Shown piece after piece: positions 16,560-25,944 of a stretch of 64,000 nucleotides of DNA (position 1 is its first letter; every line of letters starts with the position of its first letter). The position numbers and the translations under genes were made by a program. Source of the DNA: ZC4RG29 sp964521255. Its GTDB lineage: Bacteria; Bacteroidota; Bacteroidia; Cytophagales; Cyclobacteriaceae. Location: contig CAZFRM010000003.1 in assembly GCA_964521255.1 (NCBI GenBank), forward strand, positions 124,001-188,000. Direction: 5' to 3'. The notes under the pieces are model-generated. The model did not search any database and was not told the DNA's origin. It saw nothing but the letters and a program-made list of their open reading frames with translations.

Positions 16560-18068
16560 ATGAAAAATTTGCTAAAGTGTCTTCCCCTGCTGGGCTTGTT
16601 GATCTTTGTTGCCTTACCAGCCTTGTCACAAGAATCACCCATAGGAGTTTTTAAAGGATTTACTCATGTAAACAATCCTGAAAAAAAAGGAATTGTTGGT
16701 TATGATAAAGTCGCTCAGGAGTACATGATAGAGGGTGCCAGCGGCAACATGTGGAACGATTTCGACGATTTCCATTTTCTCTGGAAAAAAATAAAAGGTG
16801 ACTTTATACTACAAGCTCAAGTTGAGTTTATTGGCAAGGGCGTTGATCCACACCGGAAAGTAGGATGGATGGTTCGTCATAGTTTGGAGGCCAATTCTCC
16901 TCACATCAATGCCGTAGTACATGGTGATGGCCTTACTTCTTTGCAATTCAGGAAAACGCCCGGGGCAATTACTGAACAGGTGGAGTCTGAAAACAAAGCT
17001 CCCGATGTTATTCAGCTTGAACGCAAAGGCAACTGGTATATCATGTCAACGGCAAAATTCGGTGAGCCCTTTGTTACCACACATTTCAGTGATGTAAATC
17101 TTGGTGATGATGTTTATATCGGAATTTTTCTTTGCTCTCATAACGAAGAGGCTGTTGAGAAAGCAATTTTCAAAAATGTAAGAATTATTATTCCGGCAAA
17201 AGATGACTTTGTCCCCTATCGTGATTACATCGGAAGTCACATAGAAGTAATGGATATTGAAAAGGGTCACCGGAAAATTTTATACAGCGAACCCATTTCA
17301 CTTCAGGCACCTAACTGGACACTCGATGGAAAGTCTTTGATATACAACAGCGAAGGCTCACTATTTAAACTTGATCTTCAAACCAACAAACCAACTAAAA
17401 TTAATACAGACTTTGCCAACAGAAATAACAACGACCATGTCATATCCTTCGATGGCAAAATGCTTGCTATCAGTCATCATAGTGCCGAAGACAGCGGACA
17501 ATCCATGGTATATACAGTACCTATAACGGGTGGAGTTCCCAAAAAAATAACAACACTGGGTCCATCATTTCTCCATAGTTGGTCGCCCGATGGCAAATAT
17601 CTTATTTACACCGGGGGCAGAAACAACCAGTGGGATATTTATAGAATCCCATCGAAAGGTGGAAAAGAAGTCAGGCTGACAACATCAAGTGGATTAGACG
17701 ATGGCTCAGAATATACACCTGATGGCAAATACATTTATTATAATTCTACTGAAACAGGTCGCATGCAAATCTGGCGCATGAAATCCAATGGTACCAAACA
17801 TGAACAAATCACGAAAGATGATTACAATAACTGGTTCCCTCATATTTCTCCGGATGGTAAATGGATTGTTTATCTCAGCTACATGAATGATGTAAAACCC
17901 ACCGACCATCCTTTTTACAAACACGTTTACTTAAGGTTAATGCCTGCAAGCGGGGGGCCTTCGAAAATAATTGCCTATTTATATGGAGGACAAGGCACCA
18001 TTAATGTTCCATCATGGTCACCCGATAGCAAGATGATTGCGTTTGTCAGTAATACGGAACTAAAATAA
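16560..18068 (+). CDS. Secreted TolB-like beta-propeller protein
   Basis: A 502-residue protein with a Sec signal peptide (basic start, hydrophobic core, cleavage near ALSQE at about 23-27). Residues about 25-215 form a jelly-roll-like domain of the DUF1349 type. The rest is a TolB-like propeller with PD40 repeats recognisable as SPDGKYLIY, TPDGKYIYY, SPDGKWIVY and SPDSKMIAF. Such proteins are periplasmic or surface-exposed and probably bind carbohydrate or protein; no catalytic site is evident. The frame is open to 16500, but the promoter and the signal peptide support the ATG at 16560. The gene is monocistronic. Confidence 0.85.
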   Translation: MKNLLKCLPLLGLLIFVALPALSQESPIGVFKGFTHVNNPEKKGIVGYDKVAQEYMIEGASGNMWNDFDDFHFLWKKIKGDFILQAQVEFIGKGVDPHRKVGWMVRHSLEANSPHINAVVHGDGLTSLQFRKTPGAITEQVESENKAPDVIQLERKGNWYIMSTAKFGEPFVTTHFSDVNLGDDVYIGIFLCSHNEEAVEKAIFKNVRIIIPAKDDFVPYRDYIGSHIEVMDIEKGHRKILYSEPISLQAPNWTLDGKSLIYNSEGSLFKLDLQTNKPTKINTDFANRNNNDHVISFDGKMLAISHHSAEDSGQSMVYTVPITGGVPKKITTLGPSFLHSWSPDGKYLIYTGGRNNQWDIYRIPSKGGKEVRLTTSSGLDDGSEYTPDGKYIYYNSTETGRMQIWRMKSNGTKHEQITKDDYNNWFPHISPDGKWIVYLSYMNDVKPTDHPFYKHVYLRLMPASGGPSKIIAYLYGGQGTINVPSWSPDSKMIAFVSNTELK

Positions 18069-18205
18069 GTTCAGAGGTTACGGTTAACGGATCAGATTAA
18101 AGACATTACTTATCATCCGTTAACTCCTTTAAAATTTAGTCAAAAGGATCTTCGCTACGAAATAAGTATGTGTATCAACATGGAGTTGATAGAATCCGAC
18201 CGCAC

Positions 18206-19297
18206 TTATTTGTTAAGCGGAATCGTAATCAATATCTCATGATCAAATGGATTGGTGATATTCATATGGATGGACGCTTTCAACCGAAGAGCTATTTTCA
18301 GCGCAGCGAAATAATTGAACAACTCAGGATGGATTAACATATCACCGTAAAATGTTTCACTGCTGTGAAGGATTGTGCGTGTTTCTTCGTTGATTTCAAA
18401 CCCCTTTGCAAAGATTTTCAAATCAACCACATCTTCTGAGCGTGATAGAAAAAAAATAAGCTGACGATTATGCAAAGTAGATTTCGGCAGGTTCAGCAGA
18501 AAATGCAAAATATTGACTGCCAGCGAAAACATAAGCCCTTCGTTTATTCCCGAAATCTTTTGTGTTAAAGCATGCACGTGAAAATCTGAAAAGTAACCAT
18601 AGGAGTTTACCTCAATTTTTTTTCGCAAATAGGCTTCAAGTTCTTTAACGTCCAGGATATATGCCGGCTCACCAAAAGGCTGGTCTGCCTCAGCCAGGTA
18701 AAGCAGCTTGAAAAGTTTTTCATCCAACTGGTTGGCATGAAGACTTATTAGTTGGATAAGTTGGTCTACTTCAAACTCATCCTTTTTCATGCAATAAAGA
18801 TTGATCAGGCCCCGTATGGTAGCCAACGGCCCGCGCAAATCGTGTGCGGTACGATAAATAAAATTATCCAGTTCAACGCGCTTGGTCTCCAGCTCTTTCT
18901 TCACAGAATGAAGATCTTGCGCATCAAGCATTTTCAAAATAATGTAACCGTTAATATCACTTATTAAACCCAGGTGGAAACCGGAAATTGAGGTAAGTAT
19001 GGGCTTATTACTTTTGGGAAAAATCTCAACATATTTTTCCTGGAAAAATCCCGACTGGAGTGAGCTGGCTAAGAACGTTGAAAAATCAAATGAACCGGTA
19101 ATATAATTTATGCTTTTGCCGTACAACTCCGATGCGCGAAATTCCAATAGAGTAAGCACATTGTTGCTGACCACTACCATTCTAAATCCGGAATCAAGGA
19201 TGATGGAATCCGTGAAGATTGAAGGAAGTTTACTTCTAATCTCTTCCTCTGAGATTAATGTATTTGCAATTGAATTGTTCTTCCCTCTCATGTTCAC
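18206..19297 (-). CDS. PAS-containing histidine kinase-like protein with degenerate ATPase domain
   Basis: A 363-residue protein with a PAS-like sensor (about 25-125), a short coiled linker and a dimerisation helix carrying a clean phospho-acceptor box, YRTAHDLRGPLATIRG with His152. The C-terminal third has the length and strand pattern of a HATPase domain but lacks its motifs. The N-box position reads VNILHFLLN, the DxGxG position reads AKGFEI, and no GxGLG loop precedes the last helix. It may accept phosphate from another kinase or act as a scaffold, but is unlikely to bind ATP normally. It has no transmembrane segment and no adjacent receiver. Confidence 0.75.
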   Translation of the reverse strand: MNMRGKNNSIANTLISEEEIRSKLPSIFTDSIILDSGFRMVVVSNNVLTLLEFRASELYGKSINYITGSFDFSTFLASSLQSGFFQEKYVEIFPKSNKPILTSISGFHLGLISDINGYIILKMLDAQDLHSVKKELETKRVELDNFIYRTAHDLRGPLATIRGLINLYCMKKDEFEVDQLIQLISLHANQLDEKLFKLLYLAEADQPFGEPAYILDVKELEAYLRKKIEVNSYGYFSDFHVHALTQKISGINEGLMFSLAVNILHFLLNLPKSTLHNRQLIFFLSRSEDVVDLKIFAKGFEINEETRTILHSSETFYGDMLIHPELFNYFAALKIALRLKASIHMNITNPFDHEILITIPLNK

Positions 19298-19319
19298 TCC
19301 TTTTACAAAGAAAAAGAAT

Positions 19320-19347
19320 GAAGCTCCCGGCTTCTCCGGGAAGCTTC
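19320..19347 (-). terminator. Intrinsic terminator after the PAS gene
   Basis: gaagc-tcccgg pairs with ccggga-agcttc around a 5-nt loop (one bulge). Read on the minus strand it is followed by a T-rich run. It separates the PAS gene (19437-19856) from the degenerate kinase gene. Confidence 0.7.
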
Positions 19348-19436
19348 AATCCACCTTAACCCAAACATTAACTTTAAGAAATATAGTATGCGCGTGTATT
19401 TGCGCTTGATTACTTGAGACTTATCATTGACTACTT

Positions 19437-19856
19437 TCATGTCTCTGAAAGTCCCAGCTTTTCTGCTTGCTTCTTGTATAAATATTCAGCCATTGCCACA
19501 CTCGTTATTGGGTAGCGAGCGTCAACATACTTTATAACTTTGCCTTCTTTATTTTTAACGGGAATAATGGTAGCATCAAACCAATTGTAGTTACCATCAT
19601 TTCGCCGTTCTTTTAAAATGCCGCTAAAAATTTTACCGGCATTTATTCTTTGTCGGATAACGGCAAACAATTGAGAGGGTCCATTCCAAAACTTTAAGGC
19701 ATCGTATTCCTTACCCACCAATTCCTCTTCAGAATATTTGGATACTTCGAAAAACTTTTTGTTCACATAAGTAATCCGGCCATTTAAGTCAATCTCAGAA
19801 ATTGCGCTTTGTACAAAAGCATCTCTTACCGTAGTGTCATATTCCTGCTCAACCAT
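19437..19856 (-). CDS. Stand-alone PAS domain protein
   Basis: A 139-residue protein consisting of one PAS/PAC domain: ISEIDLNGRITYVNKKFFEVSKYSEEELVGKEY is the PAS core, and RRNDGNYNWFDATIIPVKNKEGK the PAC strand region. It resembles aerotaxis-receptor type PAS modules. A short helical tail (about 115-139) follows. There is no output domain, so it probably works by binding a partner, perhaps one of the PAS-bearing kinases on either side. It has its own terminator (19320-19347). Confidence 0.85.
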   Translation of the reverse strand: MVEQEYDTTVRDAFVQSAISEIDLNGRITYVNKKFFEVSKYSEEELVGKEYDALKFWNGPSQLFAVIRQRINAGKIFSGILKERRNDGNYNWFDATIIPVKNKEGKVIKYVDARYPITSVAMAEYLYKKQAEKLGLSET

Positions 19857-20002
19857 TTCAACTGCTCTTTATGATCCACGTTTTCGACTCTTATTTCCTT
19901 GACGCTACAAACATAATATGCCCTAACGATCAACCGGAGCGGGAATGAGCAGATGGTAGACTTGAGTGAGTAATAGGGGAAGTGTGTCAGTTAAATGTTA
20001 AC

Positions 20003-20025
20003 CCTGCCTTTTGCCGGCAGGCAGG
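20003..20025 (-). repeat. CCTGCC-type hairpin after the lytT-like gene
   Basis: cctgcc and ggcagg arms surround ttttgccggca. The flanks (gttaac on the left, gattaac on the right) extend the pairing. It begins nine bases past the response regulator stop and may end its transcript. It belongs to the same family as the core hairpins at 11.6 and 27.6 kb. Confidence 0.75.
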
Positions 20026-20033
20026 ATTAACTA

Positions 20034-20783
20034 TTAAACCCGTGCACCAATTCTTGACAGGAAGGCATCTTTCTTACGCTTGGATACGTCCAGGGATACA
20101 TCGTTCTCAAGCACTACATATCCTCCATCACCGCGTACATATTTTTTAACTGCATTCAGGTTGATAAGGTAGGAGTTGTGAATGCGGAAAAAGTTATGCT
20201 CGCCTAACAAATCTTCATATTGTTTCAACGTTCTGCTAACGATGTATTTTGTCTTATTGAAGGTATAAATCTCTGTATAATTGCTTGATGCCTCACAATA
20301 AAGAATATCATTGAGTTTGACAAACACAAGACCATCCGTTGTAGGAAGTGCAAGCTTATAATTGTCGGGCGTTGTTGATTTTAAGTTTTGAATTAAATGC
20401 TCAAGGCGACCTGAAATATTTTGATTCTGCTTCTGAGCTACCTTAGCAAGAGCCTTTTGCAGATCATCAATATCGATTGGCTTGAGCAGATAATCGATCG
20501 CGGAAAATTTAAAAGCTTTGATTGCATATTCAGAATGGGCAGTAGTAAAGATCACCTCAAAAGTAATGGGGTGTATCTTAGCGAGAAGATCAAAGCCCGT
20601 TTCTCTCTGCATCTGGATATCCAGAAAAACAACATCAGGTTGGTGTTGCTTAATAGCTTCAATACCTTCGTTTACATTCTGGCACAAAGCACAGATTTCA
20701 ACATCTTCACAGAAGTCCTGAAGAAGTATCCGGAGACTTTCCCTGCTCTTCTGCTCATCATCAACAATAATACTCCGTATCAT
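20034..20783 (-). CDS. LytTR-family response regulator
   Basis: A 249-residue two-component regulator. The receiver domain (about 1-120) has the acidic pair DDE at 8-10, the phospho-acceptor Asp55 in VVFLDIQM, and lysine in LLKPID. A LytTR DNA-binding domain fills about 145-249 (LCYEASSNYTEIYT-like and FFRIHNSYLINLNAV blocks). The frame is open to 20867, which would overlap the upstream kinase gene. The ATG at 20783 is preferred because MIRSIIVDDE is the standard receiver start. It lies just downstream of the LytS-type kinase and is its likely partner. Confidence 0.93.
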   Translation of the reverse strand: MIRSIIVDDEQKSRESLRILLQDFCEDVEICALCQNVNEGIEAIKQHQPDVVFLDIQMQRETGFDLLAKIHPITFEVIFTTAHSEYAIKAFKFSAIDYLLKPIDIDDLQKALAKVAQKQNQNISGRLEHLIQNLKSTTPDNYKLALPTTDGLVFVKLNDILYCEASSNYTEIYTFNKTKYIVSRTLKQYEDLLGEHNFFRIHNSYLINLNAVKKYVRGDGGYVVLENDVSLDVSKRKKDAFLSRIGARV

Positions 20784-20851
20784 AGACCTCTGCCTATTTT
20801 CATGTAAAGTAAAGCCTTCATAATCGGTATAAGCAAGACCAGGTAATATTT

Positions 20852-23800
20852 TTAAACTTTTACCCAAATTTTCATACGTGTACCTGCCGGTTTACCGTCT
20901 TGATAAAGATCGGTAGTTTCAAATGACACACTATCCTGGGCGTTTATCAGTTTAAGGCGATCTTCCGTTAATGCAATTCCCATTGACTTATGACTGGGAA
21001 AGTTTTTCTTTTTTAATTCCGTTGCCGCCACTCTTCCTATACCGTCGTCTTCAATTTCAAACAGAATCATATTCTCTGATTCCCTGTTTACAGAAATCTT
21101 CAAAGTTCCTCTATCCGGTTTATTATAAAGGCCATGAATGATAGCGTTCTCAACATACGGTTGAATCAACAGCGATGGAATCTCTACACTTTCTGTATCA
21201 AGTTTTTCATCAACCGTCAAAATAAAATCAAACTTGTTATCAAACCTCACAAGTTCAAGGTTTACATAATAATGCAGTAATTCCAGTTCTTCTGACAACC
21301 TGATTTTATTGTTCACTGAATTATTCAGCACCCCTCTTATCAATTTCGAAAAAGTAGACAGATAGCTGATAGCATTCTTACGATCATTCTGTGCAATGAA
21401 AAATTGAATGGAGTTTAACGCATTAAAAATAAAATGAGGATTCATTACGGACCGGAGAGCAGTAAGTTTCAGTTCACCGATTTTGGTATTAGCCTCTACA
21501 AGTTTTTGTTCATTCACGCGCCGCTCCGTTACATCTTCACCAAAAATCGATACTCCTATTGTATCCATTCCTTCAATGATCGGGCTCAGTGAAAAATCAA
21601 AAAACAAATCACCGGCCTGATCGGATACTTTGAAAGTTTCACCCGCAAGAGCCCGCATGTAACGTTGTATCCACCTTTCTCTTACCTGGACCTCATCTTC
21701 AATAGTAGGATTATCGGGAAGAATTCTTGCGTTGGTGGAGACATCTCTTCCAAAACGTTTCTTTACGTATTCCCCAAAAGGTTTATTGTGCGTAATTATC
21801 CTGAAATTTCTATCCACTGACCACACCAAAAGGGCTGTATTATTAATGGTGGCATTCAGATTAGCCTCACTCTGGCGTATCTTCTCTTCAGCAAGTTTCT
21901 TCTCACTGATATCGCGAACAACAACAAGCATATGATTTTCATTGGAAAGCTGTATACGTTGCGCTGAAATTGTTCCGTAGAATGTATCGTTGTTCTTTTT
22001 TAGAAATGTAGCTTCACTGCGGATAAGACCTTGTACCGCATATTGTTCAAGAAAACTATTTCGTTCATCCATATTTGCCCAGAGGTTGAACTCATTTGAG
22101 GACTTGCCTAACACTTCCTCACGAACGTAACCCGATAGCGGCTCCAGTTGACTGTTAACTTCAACCAGGGTACGATCATCCTCGCGAAAGATTAACATCA
22201 GGTCGGGACTCAAATCGAATGCTTTTACAAATCGTTCTTCAGCAATTTTTCTTCTTGATATGTCTTTAATAACACTCAGATTATACAATTGCCCTTCCAG
22301 TTCCATTCGGGTGCTGGTGACCGTTACATAGATTATCTTACCATCTTTTCTTTGCCATAACGTTTCGATCTGGCAATGTCCATCACGATTGTATAACTCG
22401 TAAAAAGTTTCACGGTCAACGGGATTGACAAATAATTTAAAATCAGGTGCAGGTTTACCAATGACCTCTTCACGGCGGTACCCGAGAACGGGTAAAACTT
22501 TATCATTAACATCCAGGATAACAAGATCATTTTCCCGAAGAATAGTCATTAGATCAGGGTTGTAACGAAAGGCTTTTGCAAATTTCTCTTCACTGGTCTT
22601 TAATCGCTCTTCCGCTTCTTTAAAGTAGGTTACGTCATAGGTTATACCCAATATGCGAAGAAGCGTGTTATGTTCTACCATTGGGTGAGCCGTCATGTGT
22701 ATCCATTTCTTATAACCCAACGGAGTTTTTATCAGCGCCATGATATCGAAAGGAAAGTCATGGTGCATAATCATATTCTGAAAAGTCTGTGTCACCAGTC
22801 TGCCACTAGGCTCATCGTATAGTTGAAGAATTTCATTCAGATCATTAATATTAAAGGAGTGGTCAACACCATATATGTCATACATTTCTGGTGACCATGT
22901 CATTTTTTTATTCACAACATCGTACTCCCAGCTTCCAATCTTCGCCAGGCGTTGGGATTGGTTAAGAATGAATTCACGCTCTTCCAACTGATTGAGATTG
23001 ACCCGCAGTTGCTCATTCATCTGTCGCAGTTCTTCTTCCGTGCTCGTCAGTTCCTGTTCACGAACGGCTAGCTCCCTGTTTAAATTACGTTGCTGCTCCA
23101 GTGCCTTCTCCAGTAAGGCTTCGCGATCACGCTCTTTCGTAATATCGATCCAACCGCCAAAAGCCTTTGTTGCCTTTCCCTTTCTGTCTCGTATAATTTT
23201 GCCCTGATCAATAACGTGAGCAATGGATCCGTCAGCTTTTACCACCCGGTAGGTATCAAAAAATTCAGTTCTTCCACTCTTCAAAGCATCACTAAAATTT
23301 TTAGCTACACGTTCACGGTCTTCTTCATAAATTGATTTCTCCCAATCTTCAAGTTTATACTTTTTGCGCGTGAGGTTGAATTCATCAAGAGCTTGTTTTC
23401 CGGCAAACCAACTTACATTACGATTTTCAAAATTCACTTCCCACATGGTAATGTTGGTCACTTCGGATATCTGCTTAAAGCGCAGGCGATCATTCTCCAG
23501 CCGATTTATAGCATCCTGAAGTTGCTTTCTCTTCATTTGTGTCTCCGTCTGATCTCTCCATACGCCTGTTACGCGCGTAGCCTTACCTTTATGACGGATG
23601 AACCGGATGCGATCTTCAATCAAATATTCAACAGCGTTTTTGCCAATGAACCGGTATTGATGCACAAAATCCTGTACGGTTGGATCTGCCAGCGATTTTT
23701 TATAGCCTTCAACCGCAGCTTCGCGATCGTCCGGGTGAATGTTGTTTTCCCAAAAGTTATCTTCAATATTATTTGGGGGAAATCCATATTTTTCCCGGTT

Positions 23801-23929
23801 CGCCTTTGATGCGAGCCAGTACGCTTTATCTTTATTAAAGTCTCTTACCCATATCGCTTCTGACGAAACATCAAGGATGGCTGAAAATAGTTCTTCATCG
23901 GGTAGCAGTTCCTTGTCTTTAAGCTTCAT
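20852..23929 (-). CDS. Multi-PAS sensor histidine kinase, LytS/YehU type
   Basis: A 1025-residue cytoplasmic sensor kinase with no membrane segment. About six PAS/PAC modules occupy residues 1-810. A long coiled coil (about 275-325, rich in E, L, Q and R) sits between the second and third PAS. The His-kinase domain begins with MNPHFIFNALNSIQ, phospho-acceptor His832, and the ATPase has PYVENAIIHG as N-box and DDGIGR as G-box. This is the class that signals to LytTR regulators, and that gene follows immediately. The stacked PAS modules suggest integration of several redox or small-molecule signals; the ligands are unknown. Confidence 0.93.
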   Translation of the reverse strand: MKLKDKELLPDEELFSAILDVSSEAIWVRDFNKDKAYWLASKANREKYGFPPNNIEDNFWENNIHPDDREAAVEGYKKSLADPTVQDFVHQYRFIGKNAVEYLIEDRIRFIRHKGKATRVTGVWRDQTETQMKRKQLQDAINRLENDRLRFKQISEVTNITMWEVNFENRNVSWFAGKQALDEFNLTRKKYKLEDWEKSIYEEDRERVAKNFSDALKSGRTEFFDTYRVVKADGSIAHVIDQGKIIRDRKGKATKAFGGWIDITKERDREALLEKALEQQRNLNRELAVREQELTSTEEELRQMNEQLRVNLNQLEEREFILNQSQRLAKIGSWEYDVVNKKMTWSPEMYDIYGVDHSFNINDLNEILQLYDEPSGRLVTQTFQNMIMHHDFPFDIMALIKTPLGYKKWIHMTAHPMVEHNTLLRILGITYDVTYFKEAEERLKTSEEKFAKAFRYNPDLMTILRENDLVILDVNDKVLPVLGYRREEVIGKPAPDFKLFVNPVDRETFYELYNRDGHCQIETLWQRKDGKIIYVTVTSTRMELEGQLYNLSVIKDISRRKIAEERFVKAFDLSPDLMLIFREDDRTLVEVNSQLEPLSGYVREEVLGKSSNEFNLWANMDERNSFLEQYAVQGLIRSEATFLKKNNDTFYGTISAQRIQLSNENHMLVVVRDISEKKLAEEKIRQSEANLNATINNTALLVWSVDRNFRIITHNKPFGEYVKKRFGRDVSTNARILPDNPTIEDEVQVRERWIQRYMRALAGETFKVSDQAGDLFFDFSLSPIIEGMDTIGVSIFGEDVTERRVNEQKLVEANTKIGELKLTALRSVMNPHFIFNALNSIQFFIAQNDRKNAISYLSTFSKLIRGVLNNSVNNKIRLSEELELLHYYVNLELVRFDNKFDFILTVDEKLDTESVEIPSLLIQPYVENAIIHGLYNKPDRGTLKISVNRESENMILFEIEDDGIGRVAATELKKKNFPSHKSMGIALTEDRLKLINAQDSVSFETTDLYQDGKPAGTRMKIWVKV

Positions 23930-24168
23930 AATAAAATGCCAGTTCCAATAAAGTTAGCTTTTGTAAATGGTATAATGATCCCGAAAACAAAAAATAAGAA
24001 ATAGAAAACTTTGTGTGTTTTTAAATGCTCTGAAGATTATTATGTTAAAATAACAAGCCGGAGCATTTATGAGAATTGGTTCGTTGGCGATAAAATAAAA
24101 AGCCATATTTTTAACCCCAATGATTGTAAATGGCCCGGAATTTGAAAACATTAGTAAACCAGGTTTTG

Positions 24169-24783
24169 ATGAGAAGGATTTTACAAGTGATTTTGCTGAC
24201 CTTGATAAGTTCAGGAGCTGTTCTTGGGCAACAAACCCGTGAAGAATATCTTCAGGAACAGGAACGACTAAAACGCATGTTGATAATGCGGCAAATGGAT
24301 TCTGGCGTTTATTACATGGACATAGGCGAACATCTTCTTGCCGATGCCAAATTCAGGCATGTTCTGGCGAACATTAAAGCTGTACCCTCCGAACTTGCTT
24401 ATTATTTTGGAAAAAATTCTTATTTCCTTAAGCAATACAAGCAAAGCATCGATTGGCTCAATAAATACATTCAATTGAAAGGTACAAACGGACAGTTCTC
24501 CAAAGATGCTGTTGCCTGGATGCGTAGATCAGAATCAGAATTAATGGCTGCTCACGCTAAAGAAACAGAAAAAACTGAGCAAGTTCTCTCTTCCAAATAT
24601 GATATAGATTGCGGACCAACAGAAAAAGTTATCTGCCCGGTGTGCAGAGGTGATCATGTTATTATCAAAAAAGGAGCCTTCGGTGATGACTACAGAACAT
24701 GTCCCTATTGTAATGAGCATGGTATTCTTACCTGTGAAGAATACAACCTTCTTGTTAAGGGAGAATTGAAACCTAAATTTTGA
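24169..24783 (+). CDS. Exported protein with TPR-like helices and C-terminal zinc ribbon
   Basis: A 204-residue protein I cannot assign to a named family. The ATG at 24169 gives a good signal peptide (MRRILQVILLTLISSGAVLGQQ) and is preferred over 24130. The middle (about 45-135) has TPR-like helical pairs (YYFGKNSYFLKQYKQSIDWLNKYIQ). The C-terminus has two CxxC pairs, CPVC and CPYC, spaced about 20 residues apart, a DnaJ-type zinc ribbon pattern. A zinc ribbon on an exported protein is unusual. The gene is followed 51 bases later by trhO. Confidence 0.7.
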   Translation: MRRILQVILLTLISSGAVLGQQTREEYLQEQERLKRMLIMRQMDSGVYYMDIGEHLLADAKFRHVLANIKAVPSELAYYFGKNSYFLKQYKQSIDWLNKYIQLKGTNGQFSKDAVAWMRRSESELMAAHAKETEKTEQVLSSKYDIDCGPTEKVICPVCRGDHVIIKKGAFGDDYRTCPYCNEHGILTCEEYNLLVKGELKPKF

Positions 24784-24784
24784 T

Positions 24785-24792
24785 TAATTTTG
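24785..24792 (+). promoter_or_regulatory. -7 promoter element of trhO
   Basis: TAATTTTG fits TAnnTTTG and ends 42 bases before the trhO ATG. A TTG lies 16 bases upstream of it (24766-24768). Confidence 0.5.
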
Positions 24793-24834
24793 CAACTTGT
24801 TAAAGATTGAATTTAACATTAGTAATCAAAAATC

Positions 24835-25866
24835 ATGGCCTTACACAATCGTGTCAACAATCGTGTATTGAAGGAAAAACTTCAGACTATCAATGAAGAT
24901 CGCATAACGATTTCATTTTACCGTTACCATAGTATCTCCGGGCCTGCTGAATTCCGTAATGAATTATATAAAGGATTATCGGCCATTGATGTAATGGGAA
25001 GAATTTATCTCGCACATGAAGGAATTAATGCACAAATCAGTATTCCCAAAAATAAACTTGATGCATTCAGAAACTACTTGTATAGTATTTCTTTTTTGAA
25101 TAGGGTGCGTCTTAATACAGCCATTGATGATAATGGAAAGTCATTCTTCAAATTAAAAATCCTGGTCAGGAAAAAAATTGTTGCCGACGGACTGGATGAC
25201 AAGTCATTTGATGTGACAGATTCAGGTGTTCATGTTAACGCGAAAGAATTTAATCGCCTCGCCGAAGATCCCAATACATTAATTGTTGACATGCGCAATC
25301 ATTATGAGAGTGAAGTGGGCCATTTCAAGAATGCCATCTGTCCGGATGTAGATACATTCCGGGAAGAATTGGTAGTTGTAAAAAAAATGCTGGATGATCA
25401 GCGGGATAAAAATATTGTGATGTACTGTACCGGTGGTATTCGTTGTGAAAAAGCAAGTGCGTGGATGAAGCACCAGGGATTTAAAAATGTTTTTCAATTG
25501 GATGGTGGTATCATTGAATATGCGAGGCAGGTAAAAGAACAAGAACTTGAGAATAAATTCATCGGAAAAAATTTCGTTTTCGACGAGCGGCTCGGTGAAC
25601 GAATATCAAATGATATTATCAGTGTGTGCCATCAATGTGGTGAGCCTTGTGATGATCATACCAATTGCAAAAATGATGGTTGCCATCTTCTTTTTATTCA
25701 ATGTAAATCTTGCAGGGAAAAATATAACGGATGCTGTTCAGAGACATGTATGAATACAATTGTCCTGCCCGCGGACGAACAAAAAAATTTACGAAAAGGC
25801 ATCAATAAAGGCCGCCAGGTTTTCAGGAAAGGACGTTCACAAAATATAAAGTTTCAAAACAAATAG
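24835..25866 (+). CDS. trhO: tRNA uridine(34) hydroxylase (oxygen-dependent)
   Basis: A 343-residue TrhO/YceA protein, which hydroxylates uridine 34 in the tRNA wobble position using oxygen. The N-terminal acylphosphatase-like domain (HEGINAQISI) precedes a rhodanese domain with active-site Cys198 in VMYCTGGIRCEK. The C-terminus (about 265-310) has a cysteine-rich segment (CHQCGEPCDDHTNCKNDGC) as in the family, probably a metal site. Length and domain order are normal. Its own promoter is plausible at 24785-24792. A CCTGCC-type hairpin follows the stop. Confidence 0.94.
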   Translation: MALHNRVNNRVLKEKLQTINEDRITISFYRYHSISGPAEFRNELYKGLSAIDVMGRIYLAHEGINAQISIPKNKLDAFRNYLYSISFLNRVRLNTAIDDNGKSFFKLKILVRKKIVADGLDDKSFDVTDSGVHVNAKEFNRLAEDPNTLIVDMRNHYESEVGHFKNAICPDVDTFREELVVVKKMLDDQRDKNIVMYCTGGIRCEKASAWMKHQGFKNVFQLDGGIIEYARQVKEQELENKFIGKNFVFDERLGERISNDIISVCHQCGEPCDDHTNCKNDGCHLLFIQCKSCREKYNGCCSETCMNTIVLPADEQKNLRKGINKGRQVFRKGRSQNIKFQNK

Positions 25867-25899
25867 CCTTTCTAAAGAAATTCCGGTTAACTTTTAACG

Positions 25900-25921
25900 C
25901 CTGCCTACCGGCAAAGGCAGG
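25900..25921. repeat. CCTGCC-type hairpin between trhO and mog
   Basis: The same hairpin family as at 11.6, 20.0 and 27.6 kb, here in inverted orientation with one base changed. Pairing extends outward through ttaac-g and tttaa. It lies 33 bases after the trhO stop. Confidence 0.75.
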
Positions 25922-25944
25922 TTTAACCATTAACCCTCCCCCCA

